Origin: a virus
DNA length: 33,182 bases
Strand: one strand, 5' to 3'
Virus record (IMG/VR): IMGVR_UViG_3300010370_007116
Span: 1 to 33,182 of that record
Shown here: positions 5,163 through 10,250 of the stretch, one piece after another
How the letters are laid out: every line of letters begins with the position of its first letter
Numbering within the stretch: position 1 is the first letter of the stretch
Notes under the pieces: model-generated
What the model saw: only the letters and a program-made list of their open reading frames with translations
The model's database searches: none
What the model was told of the DNA's origin: nothing
Translations under genes and position numbers: made by a program

Positions 5163-5170
5163 TATAAATA
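5163..5170 (+). promoter_or_regulatory. T4-type late promoter octamer
   Basis: Exact TATAAATA between tRNA-Gln(CTG) and tRNA-Arg, placing a transcription start close to the 5' end of tRNA-Arg. It would allow late expression of the downstream tRNA group. Confidence 0.5.
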
Positions 5171-5177
5171 AGCCTAT

Positions 5178-5261
5178 GCTCTCGTATCCGCCCTGACTAC
5201 GAATCAGGAGTTAAGGTAACTGGAAGGTAGATGCAGGTTCCGAATTCTGTCGGGAGCTCCA
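5178..5261 (+). tRNA. tRNA-Arg(ACG), aberrant: D-arm missing
   Basis: Acceptor GCTCTCG pairs with CGGGAGC, then T and CCA. The anticodon arm CCTGA-CTACGAA-TCAGG is textbook tRNA-Arg(ACG). Only seven bases separate acceptor and anticodon stem, too few for a D-arm, while about 24 bases lie between anticodon stem and T-arm. The T-loop has eight bases (TTCCGAAT). It may be a decayed, rearranged or highly divergent tRNA. Confidence 0.65.
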
Positions 5262-5264
5262 AGT

Positions 5265-5386
5265 TTGTGGTAAGGAAAGTTCATCGTGGCGCTGACAACT
5301 TTCGAAAGCGATGAAGCGGACTGATCATCCGTAAAAGGAGAATGGGCACCGTTTGAAATTAAACGGAGATACCTCACCTGCCACAA
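5265..5386 (+). ncRNA. orphan structured RNA in tRNA array
   Basis: TTGTGG (5265-5270) pairs with CCACAA (5381-5386), enclosing three local hairpins: TTCATCG (5280-5286) with CGATGAA (5309-5315); CGGA (5317-5320) with TCCG (5328-5331) around a seven-base loop; and CCGTTT (5349-5354) with AAACGG (5361-5366). The 122 bases form a multi-branched fold with no T-loop, anticodon or CCA. It sits exactly between tRNA-Arg and tRNA-Leu, so it is probably co-transcribed. No known family is recognised. Confidence 0.55.
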
Positions 5387-5393
5387 TTGATTT

Positions 5394-5470
5394 GCGCGTG
5401 TGATGAAATTGGCAAACATACTGGTCTTAGAAGCCAGGTTCTGGGGGTTCAAGTCCCTCCATGCGCACCA
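5394..5470 (+). tRNA. tRNA-Leu(TAG), short variable arm
   Basis: Acceptor GCGCGTG pairs with CATGCGC, then A and CCA. The loop CTTAGAA in a CTGGT/GCCAG stem gives TAG. The T-stem GGGGG/CCCTC is good. The variable region is only about five bases, although bacterial tRNA-Leu normally has a long variable arm. Confidence 0.85.
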
Positions 5471-5476
5471 TATTTT

Positions 5477-5554
5477 GCCCTTGTAGCCCAATTGGCAGAG
5501 GCGGCAGATTCAAAACCTGCTAATGTGTCGGTTCGAATCCGACTGGGGGCACCA
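5477..5554 (+). tRNA. tRNA-Leu(CAA), short variable arm
   Basis: Acceptor GCCCTTG pairs with TGGGGGC, then A and CCA. The loop TTCAAAA with GCAG/CTGC gives CAA. The T-arm GTCGG-TTCGAAT-CCGAC is perfect. Again the variable region is about six bases, unlike standard class II tRNA-Leu. Confidence 0.85.
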
Positions 5555-5563
5555 AGTTTTTAT

Positions 5564-5639
5564 GGTGGTTGTAGTGTAGAGGTCTGCATGTGAGTCTGTG
5601 AAACTCAAGGTATGGGATCATTACCCATCAATTACCCCA
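5564..5639 (+). tRNA. tRNA-His(GTG)
   Basis: An extra G at 5564 pairs with C73 (5636), the hallmark of tRNA-His. Acceptor GTGGTTG pairs with CAATTAC, then C and CCA. The loop CTGTGAA in a TGAGT/ACTCA stem gives GTG. The T-stem ATGGG/CCCAT is perfect but the loop is ATCATTA (A54). Confidence 0.9.
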
Positions 5640-5640
5640 T

Positions 5641-5715
5641 GGGGAATTAGTGCTAGTGGTAACACGTCGCCTTTGCACGGCGAAGTCCGGAGTTCGACTC
5701 TCCGATTCTCCACCA
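5641..5715 (+). tRNA. tRNA-Ala(TGC)
   Basis: Acceptor GGGGAAT pairs with ATTCTCC, then A and CCA. The loop TTTGCAC in a TCGCC/GGCGA stem gives TGC. The T-loop TTCGACT is normal. Only one base separates it from tRNA-His. Confidence 0.93.
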
Positions 5716-5720
5716 GTTAT

Positions 5721-5798
5721 GGCGCAGTCTTCTAATTGGACTAGGAAACCAGACTTTCAATCTGGACAATGCGGGTTCAAGTCCCGTCTGCGTCACCA
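5721..5798 (+). tRNA. tRNA-Glu(TTC)
   Basis: Acceptor GGCGCAG pairs with CTGCGTC, then A and CCA. The loop CTTTCAA in a CCAGA/TCTGG stem gives TTC. The T-arm GCGGG-TTCAAGT-CCCGT is near perfect. Confidence 0.93.
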
Positions 5799-5799
5799 A

Positions 5800-5807
5800 T
5801 ATAAATA
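5800..5807 (+). promoter_or_regulatory. T4-type late promoter octamer
   Basis: Exact TATAAATA directly after tRNA-Glu and 45 bases before the methyltransferase start codon at 5853, suggesting late expression of that gene. Confidence 0.55.
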
Positions 5808-5852
5808 TCGAGTGACAAATATCAGTTTTTAATCTTATAGGAATATTATAGA

Positions 5853-6446
5853 ATGTTTAAATTGAATATCACTGACGATAAAGGACTTCCTGGTCATCTA
5901 GGTGGTCATCAAAATGAAACCCATGTAGATAATGGAGCACTTGATTATCTAATCAATCGATTTGATATTAAGTCCTATCTTGATGTTGGATGCGGTCCTG
6001 GTGGTATGGTATCTCTTGCGGCATCAAAAGGTCTAGATGTTCTTGGGATCGACGGTGATTTTACACTTGATCGTGATGTTCCTGAAAGATTTGTTCTGCA
6101 TGATTATACAAAGGGACCAGCACCTATTGGTGATAGACTATTTGATGTAGCTTGGTCATGTGAATTTCTAGAACATGTTGAAGAAAAATACATGGATAAC
6201 TACATGGATTCTTTTCTTCATTGCAAACGAATTGTTGTAACTCATGCTTTTCCTGGGCAAGGTGGGCATCATCATGTAAATGAGCGAGAACCTAATTATT
6301 GGTTTCAACAATTTGGAAAGAGAGGATTTCTACTAGATATGAATGCTACTGATGGCATTCGAGCTGCTAGTACAATGGAACAGCGCTATATTAGAACAAG
6401 CGGAATGGTATTCTTCAATTCAAATCTGAATTGGCAAGTAGTTTAA
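5853..6446 (+). CDS. class I SAM-dependent methyltransferase
   Basis: A Rossmann-type methyltransferase of 197 aa. Motif I is YLDVGCGPGG (42-51), the acidic residue closing beta-2 lies in VLGIDGD (63-69), and WSCEFLEHVEE carries the motif-IV-like region. The N-terminal GHLGGHQNETHVDNGAL and GQGGHHHVNEREPNYW resemble FkbM- or class-11-type phage methyltransferases whose substrates are unknown. It stands alone between tRNA-Glu and tRNA-Asp, preceded by a late promoter octamer and AGGA. Its position invites a tRNA role, but nothing in the sequence proves it; DNA, protein or glycan targets are equally open. Confidence 0.85.
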   Translation: MFKLNITDDKGLPGHLGGHQNETHVDNGALDYLINRFDIKSYLDVGCGPGGMVSLAASKGLDVLGIDGDFTLDRDVPERFVLHDYTKGPAPIGDRLFDVAWSCEFLEHVEEKYMDNYMDSFLHCKRIVVTHAFPGQGGHHHVNEREPNYWFQQFGKRGFLLDMNATDGIRAASTMEQRYIRTSGMVFFNSNLNWQVV

Positions 6447-6452
6447 GTTTTT

Positions 6453-6523
6453 GGTCCTATAGTTTAATGGTAGAACGCAGGTCTGTCTAACCTGTCGCGG
6501 GAGTTCGATTCTCCCTAGGATCG
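6453..6523 (+). tRNA. tRNA-Asp(GTC), no encoded CCA
   Basis: Acceptor GGTCCTA pairs with TAGGATC, discriminator G. The loop CTGTCTA in a CAGGT/ACCTG stem gives GTC. The T-loop TTCGATT is normal. The next bases are TAT, so CCA must be added by the host enzyme, unlike the other tRNAs here. Confidence 0.92.
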
Positions 6524-6526
6524 TAT

Positions 6527-6763
6527 CTAATTTAGTTTTAGATCAAAGTCAACGTTTCTCCACTTTTGATCTAATGAGTCACACATAAGAATCTCCTGAA
6601 TTACAGCCTCAATATTCTTATGCCAGTGATGTAAGAATCTCTGGACTCTACTATATTCAGGAGCCAAGTCTTCAGTCTGCCATACAAACTCATTGATGAT
6701 GCTTGTATGATCTGGCATATAGTAGAATATATCTAAGGTGACTAGTGTCTTTCTTCTTATCAT
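6527..6763 (-). CDS. conserved T4-like phage protein (78 aa)
   Basis: The minus-strand product MIRRKTLVTLDIFYYMPDHTSIINEFVWQTEDLAPEYSRVQRFLHHW... resembles a small protein common in marine T4-like phages (a DIFYYMPD...NEFVWQ...RFL..W pattern recalled from that group). It is rich in aromatic residues with no membrane segment or metal-binding cysteines. AAGGAA lies seven bases before its ATG. It is convergent with tRNA-Asp, whose 3' end is four bases from its stop. Function unknown. Confidence 0.85.
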   Translation of the reverse strand: MIRRKTLVTLDIFYYMPDHTSIINEFVWQTEDLAPEYSRVQRFLHHWHKNIEAVIQEILMCDSLDQKWRNVDFDLKLN

Positions 6764-6779
6764 CTTAAGTTCCTTCTAT

Positions 6780-6869
6780 GGAAAGTCAACTAGGTGGGAC
6801 CTAGACCTCCCTGCTAAGGAGTGTGAACCTTGAAAGAGGTTTTCGGATCGAGACCGAGGCTTTCTTCCA
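6780..6869 (+). tRNA. tRNA-Ser(GCT)
   Basis: Acceptor GGAAAGT pairs with GCTTTCT, then T and CCA. The loop CTGCTAA in a CTCC/GGAG stem gives GCT. A long variable arm AACCT...AGGTT and a perfect T-stem TTCGG/CCGAG with loop ATCGAGA (A54) follow. Confidence 0.9.
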
Positions 6870-6882
6870 TATTTATTTTCTT

Positions 6883-6972
6883 GGAGAATTAACTGGGTGG
6901 GACCCAGCCACGCCTGGAAAGCGTTGGGTACCTTGAAAAAGGTATACGGATCGAGACCGTAGTTCTCCTCCA
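6883..6972 (+). tRNA. tRNA-Ser(GGA)
   Basis: Acceptor GGAGAAT pairs with GTTCTCC, then T and CCA. The loop CTGGAAA in an ACGC/GCGT stem gives GGA. The long variable arm TACCTT...AAGGTA and T-loop ATCGAGA match the upstream tRNA-Ser(GCT), suggesting tandem duplication followed by anticodon change. Confidence 0.92.
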
Positions 6973-7021
6973 GCATCAATAAATAACCCACTTGAAATTA
7001 AATTTGAAGGGTGTGGGATAT

Positions 7022-7405
7022 ATGCATACAGTCAAGCCTCTAGGTAGGCATCTAATACTTGATCTATGGGGCGAGCATCTTTCGTTTCCATATTGGAATA
7101 TGGATTCTGCAGCCGCGGCTCTTAAGAAAGCAGCAAGTGCAGCAGGAACAACTTTTATGACTGAAAGATGGCATCATTTTGGAGACGGTCATGGATATAC
7201 AGGCGTAATTGTTTTGGCTGAATCTCATGTATCAGTTCACACATGGCCTGAAATTGGATATGCGGCTATAGATGCTTTTTACTGTGGTGACTGTGATCCA
7301 CAAAATAGTATACCTGATATAGTATCATTTTATAAACCGTATAAAATCGACAAGACATTTATCGAACGTGGGATCGGTCCCTCTGTAATCAAATCGGTAA
7401 TGTAA
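7022..7405 (+). CDS. speD: S-adenosylmethionine decarboxylase proenzyme
   Basis: Prokaryotic-type SpeD (127 aa from ATG 7022). It makes decarboxylated SAM, the aminopropyl donor for spermidine. It begins with the family signature LGRHLILDLWG and carries AESHVSVHTWPEIGYAAIDAFYCG. S68 (ESH) is the predicted pyruvoyl precursor cut after E67, with H73 and C88 spaced as in the Thermotoga-type enzyme (5 and 20 residues on). The upstream TTG at 6992 would add a non-conserved leader, so ATG 7022 is chosen. The protein is proenzyme-sized and should self-cleave into two chains. speD is a known auxiliary gene of marine T4-like phages; polyamines may neutralise packaged DNA. No speE is in the window. Confidence 0.93.
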   Translation: MHTVKPLGRHLILDLWGEHLSFPYWNMDSAAAALKKAASAAGTTFMTERWHHFGDGHGYTGVIVLAESHVSVHTWPEIGYAAIDAFYCGDCDPQNSIPDIVSFYKPYKIDKTFIERGIGPSVIKSVM

Positions 7406-7434
7406 CAGATTAAAATTTTTTAATAAAATATCTG

Positions 7435-7463
7435 TTGACTTCGGGTGCTTGGTGGGATATATT
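7435..7463 (+). promoter_or_regulatory. sigma70-like promoter
   Basis: TTGACT (7435-7440), 17 bases, TATATT (7458-7463). It sits 24 bases before the start codon of the 26-aa membrane peptide. Confidence 0.7.
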
Positions 7464-7487
7464 GATTCTACCAACCGAGGGAATAAC

Positions 7488-7568
7488 ATGCTCAGAATCT
7501 TTCTGGAAGCATTTTTCGGTGTTGCTGCTGCAGCATCATTTCTATTCCTTTTTATCTTTGTAATCTAG
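7488..7568 (+). CDS. 26-aa membrane peptide
   Basis: A short frame reads MLRIFLEAFFGVAAAASFLFLFIFVI, almost all of which can span a membrane as a single helix. CGAGGG is seven bases upstream, and a strong promoter lies just before that, so translation is well supported despite the size. It is too short for family recognition. Small phage early membrane peptides can act as toxins, holin-like factors or inhibitors of host membrane proteins, but nothing here decides between these. Confidence 0.65.
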   Translation: MLRIFLEAFFGVAAAASFLFLFIFVI

Positions 7569-7583
7569 AGAAAGGAATTTTTA

Positions 7584-7967
7584 ATGACAATGCATCTTCT
7601 TGGACCCATGTATAATTCCAATGGTAAATGCAAATCAAAACCTACTGCAAAACAACTTAAAGCAAAAGCTGAACACGATGCTTGGTTAAAAAAGAATGGT
7701 GTTCACCCAGATCAGCTGACAAAAGCAAAACTTCATAAAAATAAAATTCCATCTTATAAGACCGAAACCCCCCAACTTAGTAACACCATTGTTGATGGCG
7801 GTCGAGCTAAAGGGATTATGGCTAATCTCTATAAAGAACCTGTGCATGTTCAAAAGCAAGTGACAGCCAAAGTAGCTGGTGTCACTCAGCTTTATAATAA
7901 AGGTGGTTATGGGGTAGCGGTACCCTCAGATGGAAATTATCTAGGTTCCAGAAGTAGACGACTTTAA
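7584..7967 (+). CDS. conserved hypothetical protein (127 aa)
   Basis: The product starts MTMHLLGPMYNSNGKCKSKPTAKQLKAKAEHDAWLKKNG and ends YNKGGYGVAVPSDGNYLGSRSRRL. It is strongly basic, with a lysine-rich N-terminal half and a Gly/Ser/Arg tail, and has no membrane segment. AAAGGA precedes ATG 7584. It follows the 26-aa peptide by 15 bases and likely shares its promoter. The basic character suggests nucleic acid binding, an inference only. Similar small basic proteins occur in T4-like marine phages. Confidence 0.75.
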   Translation: MTMHLLGPMYNSNGKCKSKPTAKQLKAKAEHDAWLKKNGVHPDQLTKAKLHKNKIPSYKTETPQLSNTIVDGGRAKGIMANLYKEPVHVQKQVTAKVAGVTQLYNKGGYGVAVPSDGNYLGSRSRRL

Positions 7968-7975
7968 AAAAATCG

Positions 7976-8004
7976 TTGACTTTGATATATACTCGTGATA
8001 TAAC
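7976..8004 (+). promoter_or_regulatory. sigma70-like promoter
   Basis: TTGACT (7976-7981), 17 bases, TATAAC (7999-8004). It is 27 bases upstream of the GTG start at 8032. Confidence 0.7.
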
Positions 8005-8031
8005 ATCTATACGGTGAAAGGAGATAATGCC

Positions 8032-8205
8032 GTGTTGAAGGTGACCTATTCCGAGATTGTCAAGAATCCTAACCCTTATGTAAAGGGTACTCTGGTAGAG
8101 AGGACAAAGAATGTATCCTCTCTTAAAGAGGCTGTAAATTTTTCTCGGTATATTGCTAATACCGCTAACATTGTTGGTAAGCCTGTAATTGAGGAGATTG
8201 ACTGA
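8032..8205 (+). CDS. small hypothetical protein (57 aa), GTG start
   Basis: GTG 8032 is chosen because AAAGGAGA lies eight bases upstream; the in-frame GTG at 8014 would overlap that site. The product MLKVTYSEIVKNPNPYVKGTL... is small and mixed alpha/beta with no motif recognised. Its TGA overlaps the ATG of the next gene by one base, implying coupled translation. It is the first gene behind a strong early-type promoter, as is common for host-takeover proteins. Confidence 0.65.
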   Translation: MLKVTYSEIVKNPNPYVKGTLVERTKNVSSLKEAVNFSRYIANTANIVGKPVIEEID

Positions 8206-8306
8206 TGAAGTATGTTTCTCGATATGATTTTACCACTCTTAAGTGGAATCTAGGATATTGGCTCGGACATAGGTTTTATATCGTGTCTAGTTATCCGGAC
8301 GTATAA
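8205..8306 (+). CDS. 33-aa hypothetical peptide
   Basis: ATG 8205 overlaps the previous stop (TGATG), with GAGGAG upstream inside the previous gene. The product MKYVSRYDFTTLKWNLGYWLGHRFYIVSSYPDV is aromatic-rich and ends at TAA 8304-8306. Translational coupling and the site spacing support expression; no family is recognised. Confidence 0.5.
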   Translation: MKYVSRYDFTTLKWNLGYWLGHRFYIVSSYPDV

Positions 8307-8318
8307 GGGATTCATATA

Positions 8319-8549
8319 ATGAAGCAATTCTTTACAATTGGTTTACTGCTAGTCGCTGGTCTTGTTACCAGCGGCTGTGCGGTTGATGTAGTACCTTCCG
8401 TAAACTACGGAGTGATTTCTAGACCAGCAGTTGTCTATACACCACCGAGCCCAGTTTTTATTCCTCGATATCAGCACGGTGGTTACGTGCACCGATGGAA
8501 TATGCCTCAATATTACTATAGGCCTCATCCATGGCGACGTCACTGGTAG
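8319..8549 (+). CDS. small predicted lipoprotein (76 aa)
   Basis: MKQFFTIGLLLVAGLVTSGC is a type II signal peptide with a lipobox ending at C20, so the mature protein would be lipid-anchored in the envelope. The mature part is rich in Tyr, Pro, His, Arg and Trp (RWNMPQYYYRPHPWRRHW). AAGGGA lies upstream. Its last 92 bases overlap the 3' end of the minus-strand outer-membrane spanin gene. Possible roles are superinfection exclusion or a lysis accessory; neither is shown. Confidence 0.75.
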   Translation: MKQFFTIGLLLVAGLVTSGCAVDVVPSVNYGVISRPAVVYTPPSPVFIPRYQHGGYVHRWNMPQYYYRPHPWRRHW

Positions 8550-8898
8550 AATTTCTTCTGATTGGTCTTCTTCTTGGTGAATTTGTAGAAGGCGATTCAA
8601 TAGTTTGATTTGGTGTGGTTTCATTATTTTCTAATCTTCTTTTAGCATCATGAAGAAATGTTCTTATGGCTTCGATGCTATTTTTACATTGCATATTATT
8701 CTGATATAATTCTACTAAAAGTCTAGCGACTTGAAGATCAGTTAATGAATTATGATCGGGAAACGATTGAATAGTATTACATTCAAAAAAAGAATCTTGT
8801 GGGATTACAACTGTATGATTTTGTCTTGTTATAATCTGAGGATTAGTACATCCCACAAGAAAAATTAAAATTATAAAAATAAAAAAGAATTTACTCAT
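8458..8898 (-). CDS. outer-membrane spanin lipoprotein (Rz1-like)
   Basis: MSKFFFIFIILIFLVGC is a signal peptide with lipobox and lipidation at C17. The mature part (about 130 aa) is polar, with a helical middle and a Pro/Arg/Asn-rich segment (NSPRRRPIRRNS). Its ATG overlaps the stop of the upstream i-spanin-like gene (8895-8898), the usual Rz/Rz1 arrangement. Together they would fuse the inner and outer membranes at lysis. It is longer than lambda Rz1. It overlaps the plus-strand lipoprotein gene tail to tail. Confidence 0.75.
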   Translation of the reverse strand: MSKFFFIFIILIFLVGCTNPQIITRQNHTVVIPQDSFFECNTIQSFPDHNSLTDLQVARLLVELYQNNMQCKNSIEAIRTFLHDAKRRLENNETTPNQTIESPSTNSPRRRPIRRNSTSDVAMDEAYSNIEAYSIGARNHRADIEE

Positions 8899-9275
8899 CT
8901 AGATGACCCTAATTGTTCTACAGTTCTCTTAAGAACATCTGATGCAGGTCTGTCCGAGGCAGCTGCTTGTGGGGAATTTAGATTGTTTTGAATGGTTCTA
9001 ATCCTATTTTGCAATGTTCTATTTTCTTCTGCAAGTCTTCTTGATAATGACCTTTGAATTTCTTCCAATTCAGCTTGCTTTTTAATATATTCTTGTTGAA
9101 TCCTTACTGTCTCTTCAAGTTGTCTTTGATTATATTCAAGTAAAGCACGAGTTTCTATATCTCTTTTCCATACATAGTATATTCCTAGACTTGAGATAAA
9201 AGCAAATATTATTCCGATAATATATACTATCACCTTATTATTGGCAAGTCCCAATATGGAAAGGAAGAAATTCAT
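8895..9275 (-). CDS. inner-membrane spanin (Rz-like)
   Basis: 126 aa with one N-terminal transmembrane helix (about residues 14-36) followed by a long charged coiled coil (ALLEYNQRQLEETVRIQQEYIKKQAELEEIQRSLSRRL...). This is the topology of an inner-membrane spanin. The downstream overlapping lipoprotein gene supports the pair. The start codon at 9273-9275 shares two bases with the start codon of the divergent gene at 9274. The endolysin (10251) lies nearby on the other strand. No minus-strand promoter was found. Confidence 0.78.
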   Translation of the reverse strand: MNFFLSILGLANNKVIVYIIGIIFAFISSLGIYYVWKRDIETRALLEYNQRQLEETVRIQQEYIKKQAELEEIQRSLSRRLAEENRTLQNRIRTIQNNLNSPQAAASDRPASDVLKRTVEQLGSSR

Positions 9276-9471
9276 GTTTCAGATTATCCCAGAGAAAAAA
9301 ATTAAAGAAGCTGCAAAATTAATTGGTGATGAAGAAAATACATTTAAAAAGGTTTTAATTATTGGAAAGGACTTTAAAGATGCAAACCTGACTCCAATGT
9401 ATCTATTAAATCATATAACTCAGGAAATCTTTGTTACTTCAAAAGAAAGAATGAAAAATATTTTTCACTAA
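9274..9471 (+). CDS. small hypothetical protein (65 aa)
   Basis: ATG 9274 has AAGGAAG nine bases upstream, lying within the divergent spanin gene. The product MFQIIPEKKIKEAAKLIGDEENTFKKVLIIGKDFKDANLTPMYLLNHITQEIFVTSKERM... is small and basic with no membrane segment or known motif. Start codons of this and the spanin gene overlap on opposite strands. Function unknown. Confidence 0.65.
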   Translation: MFQIIPEKKIKEAAKLIGDEENTFKKVLIIGKDFKDANLTPMYLLNHITQEIFVTSKERMKNIFH

Positions 9472-9474
9472 CCC

Positions 9475-9504
9475 TTGACTATAACATATATCAGTATATA
9501 TAAG
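9475..9504 (+). promoter_or_regulatory. sigma70-like promoter of hsp20
   Basis: TTGACT (9475-9480) followed by TATATA (9497-9502, 16-base spacer) or TATAAG (9499-9504, 18-base spacer). It precedes the hsp20 start by about 60 bases, the rest being an untranslated leader with GAGGAG before ATG 9563. Confidence 0.65.
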
Positions 9505-9562
9505 ACTTGAGTATGCCTAATGGGTACTCAATGATCATAAACTCGCTCAATGAGGAGAAACC

Positions 9563-10024
9563 ATGACTTATTGGAAGACATATAATTTTGATACTAGCAA
9601 TTTTGATCGCTTCTTTATAGGAGCTGATAGACTAGCCAAAAATCTAAAAGCAAATGCAGATTGGCTAGCAAATAATGTATCACAGACATATCCGCCTTTT
9701 AATCTTAAAAAAGTAGATGAAAACAAGTATGTAATCGAAATGGCTGTTGCTGGTTTTACCAAGCAGGACATCGAACTTACTCTTGATGATAATAAGCTAC
9801 TAATTAAGGGTAATATTCACTCAGATTCTAAAGATGAAAAATCGGAATTCCTTCACTGTGGAATTGCAAATAGAGCCTTTACACGTCAGTTTACTCTAGC
9901 TGACAATGTAGAGATTTATAATGCCGAATTGATTAATGGTATGCTTAAGGTCTGGCTAGAACATATTATTCCGGAAGATAAGAAACCAAGAAAAATTGAA
10001 CTTAAAGAAAAGAAAGCAAGTTAA
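9563..10024 (+). CDS. Hsp20 / small heat-shock protein
   Basis: IbpA-like ATP-independent chaperone (153 aa) that holds unfolding proteins and forms oligomers. After a phage-specific N-terminus, YPPFNLKKVDENKYVIEMAVAGF (about 55-77) begins the alpha-crystallin domain. GIANRAFTRQFTLADNVE and the A-x-L-x-NGML signature (about 130-138) follow, then the C-terminal IEL (I-x-I-type) anchor. Hsp20 genes are typical of marine T4-like phages. It has its own promoter and is followed directly by the DUF1127 gene, with no gap between stop and start. Confidence 0.93.
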   Translation: MTYWKTYNFDTSNFDRFFIGADRLAKNLKANADWLANNVSQTYPPFNLKKVDENKYVIEMAVAGFTKQDIELTLDDNKLLIKGNIHSDSKDEKSEFLHCGIANRAFTRQFTLADNVEIYNAELINGMLKVWLEHIIPEDKKPRKIELKEKKAS

Positions 10025-10201
10025 ATGATTAAAGAGACCGTATCCGGTATGATCAAGACTGTTCGAGGCACTCTTGCATTCCATAAAAGCATTAACGAAT
10101 TAAATAAACTTACAGATCGCGATCTAAAGGATATCGGTCTAACTAGGTATGATACTATTCATTTAGCGATGAATATGAGAAAAAATAAAATTGGTGCTTA
10201 A
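10025..10201 (+). CDS. DUF1127-family small protein (58 aa)
   Basis: The C-terminal half LNKLTDRDLKDIGLTRYDTIHLAM matches the DUF1127 pattern (L..L.dreL.DiGl.R.di). This is a short arginine-rich family abundant in alphaproteobacteria; members such as Rhodobacter CcaF1 bind RNA and affect small-RNA turnover, and others link to phosphate and carbon stress. The N-terminus MIKETVSGMIKTVRGTLAFHKS is a basic amphipathic helix. The gene begins at the base after the hsp20 stop and ends at a strong terminator, so it is co-transcribed with hsp20. The N-terminal helix is longer and less arginine-rich than typical. Confidence 0.8.
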   Translation: MIKETVSGMIKTVRGTLAFHKSINELNKLTDRDLKDIGLTRYDTIHLAMNMRKNKIGA

Positions 10202-10206
10202 TAAGT

Positions 10207-10236
10207 AGAGGGAGGGAAACCTCCCTCTTTTTTTTT
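10207..10236 (+). terminator. rho-independent terminator
   Basis: AGAGGGAGG (10207-10215), GAAA loop, CCTCCCTCT (10220-10228), then nine T. It ends the hsp20-DUF1127 unit. Confidence 0.95.
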
Positions 10237-10250
10237 ATTTGGAGATTAAA

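Noticed and set aside
5204-5832. Frames of 60-95 aa on both strands (including a CAWRDLNPQN-type string)
   Set aside because: They are translations of tRNA genes; such strings are well-known artefacts of tRNA sequence.
6776-6991. 71-aa minus-strand frame
   Set aside because: It lies across two tRNA-Ser genes.
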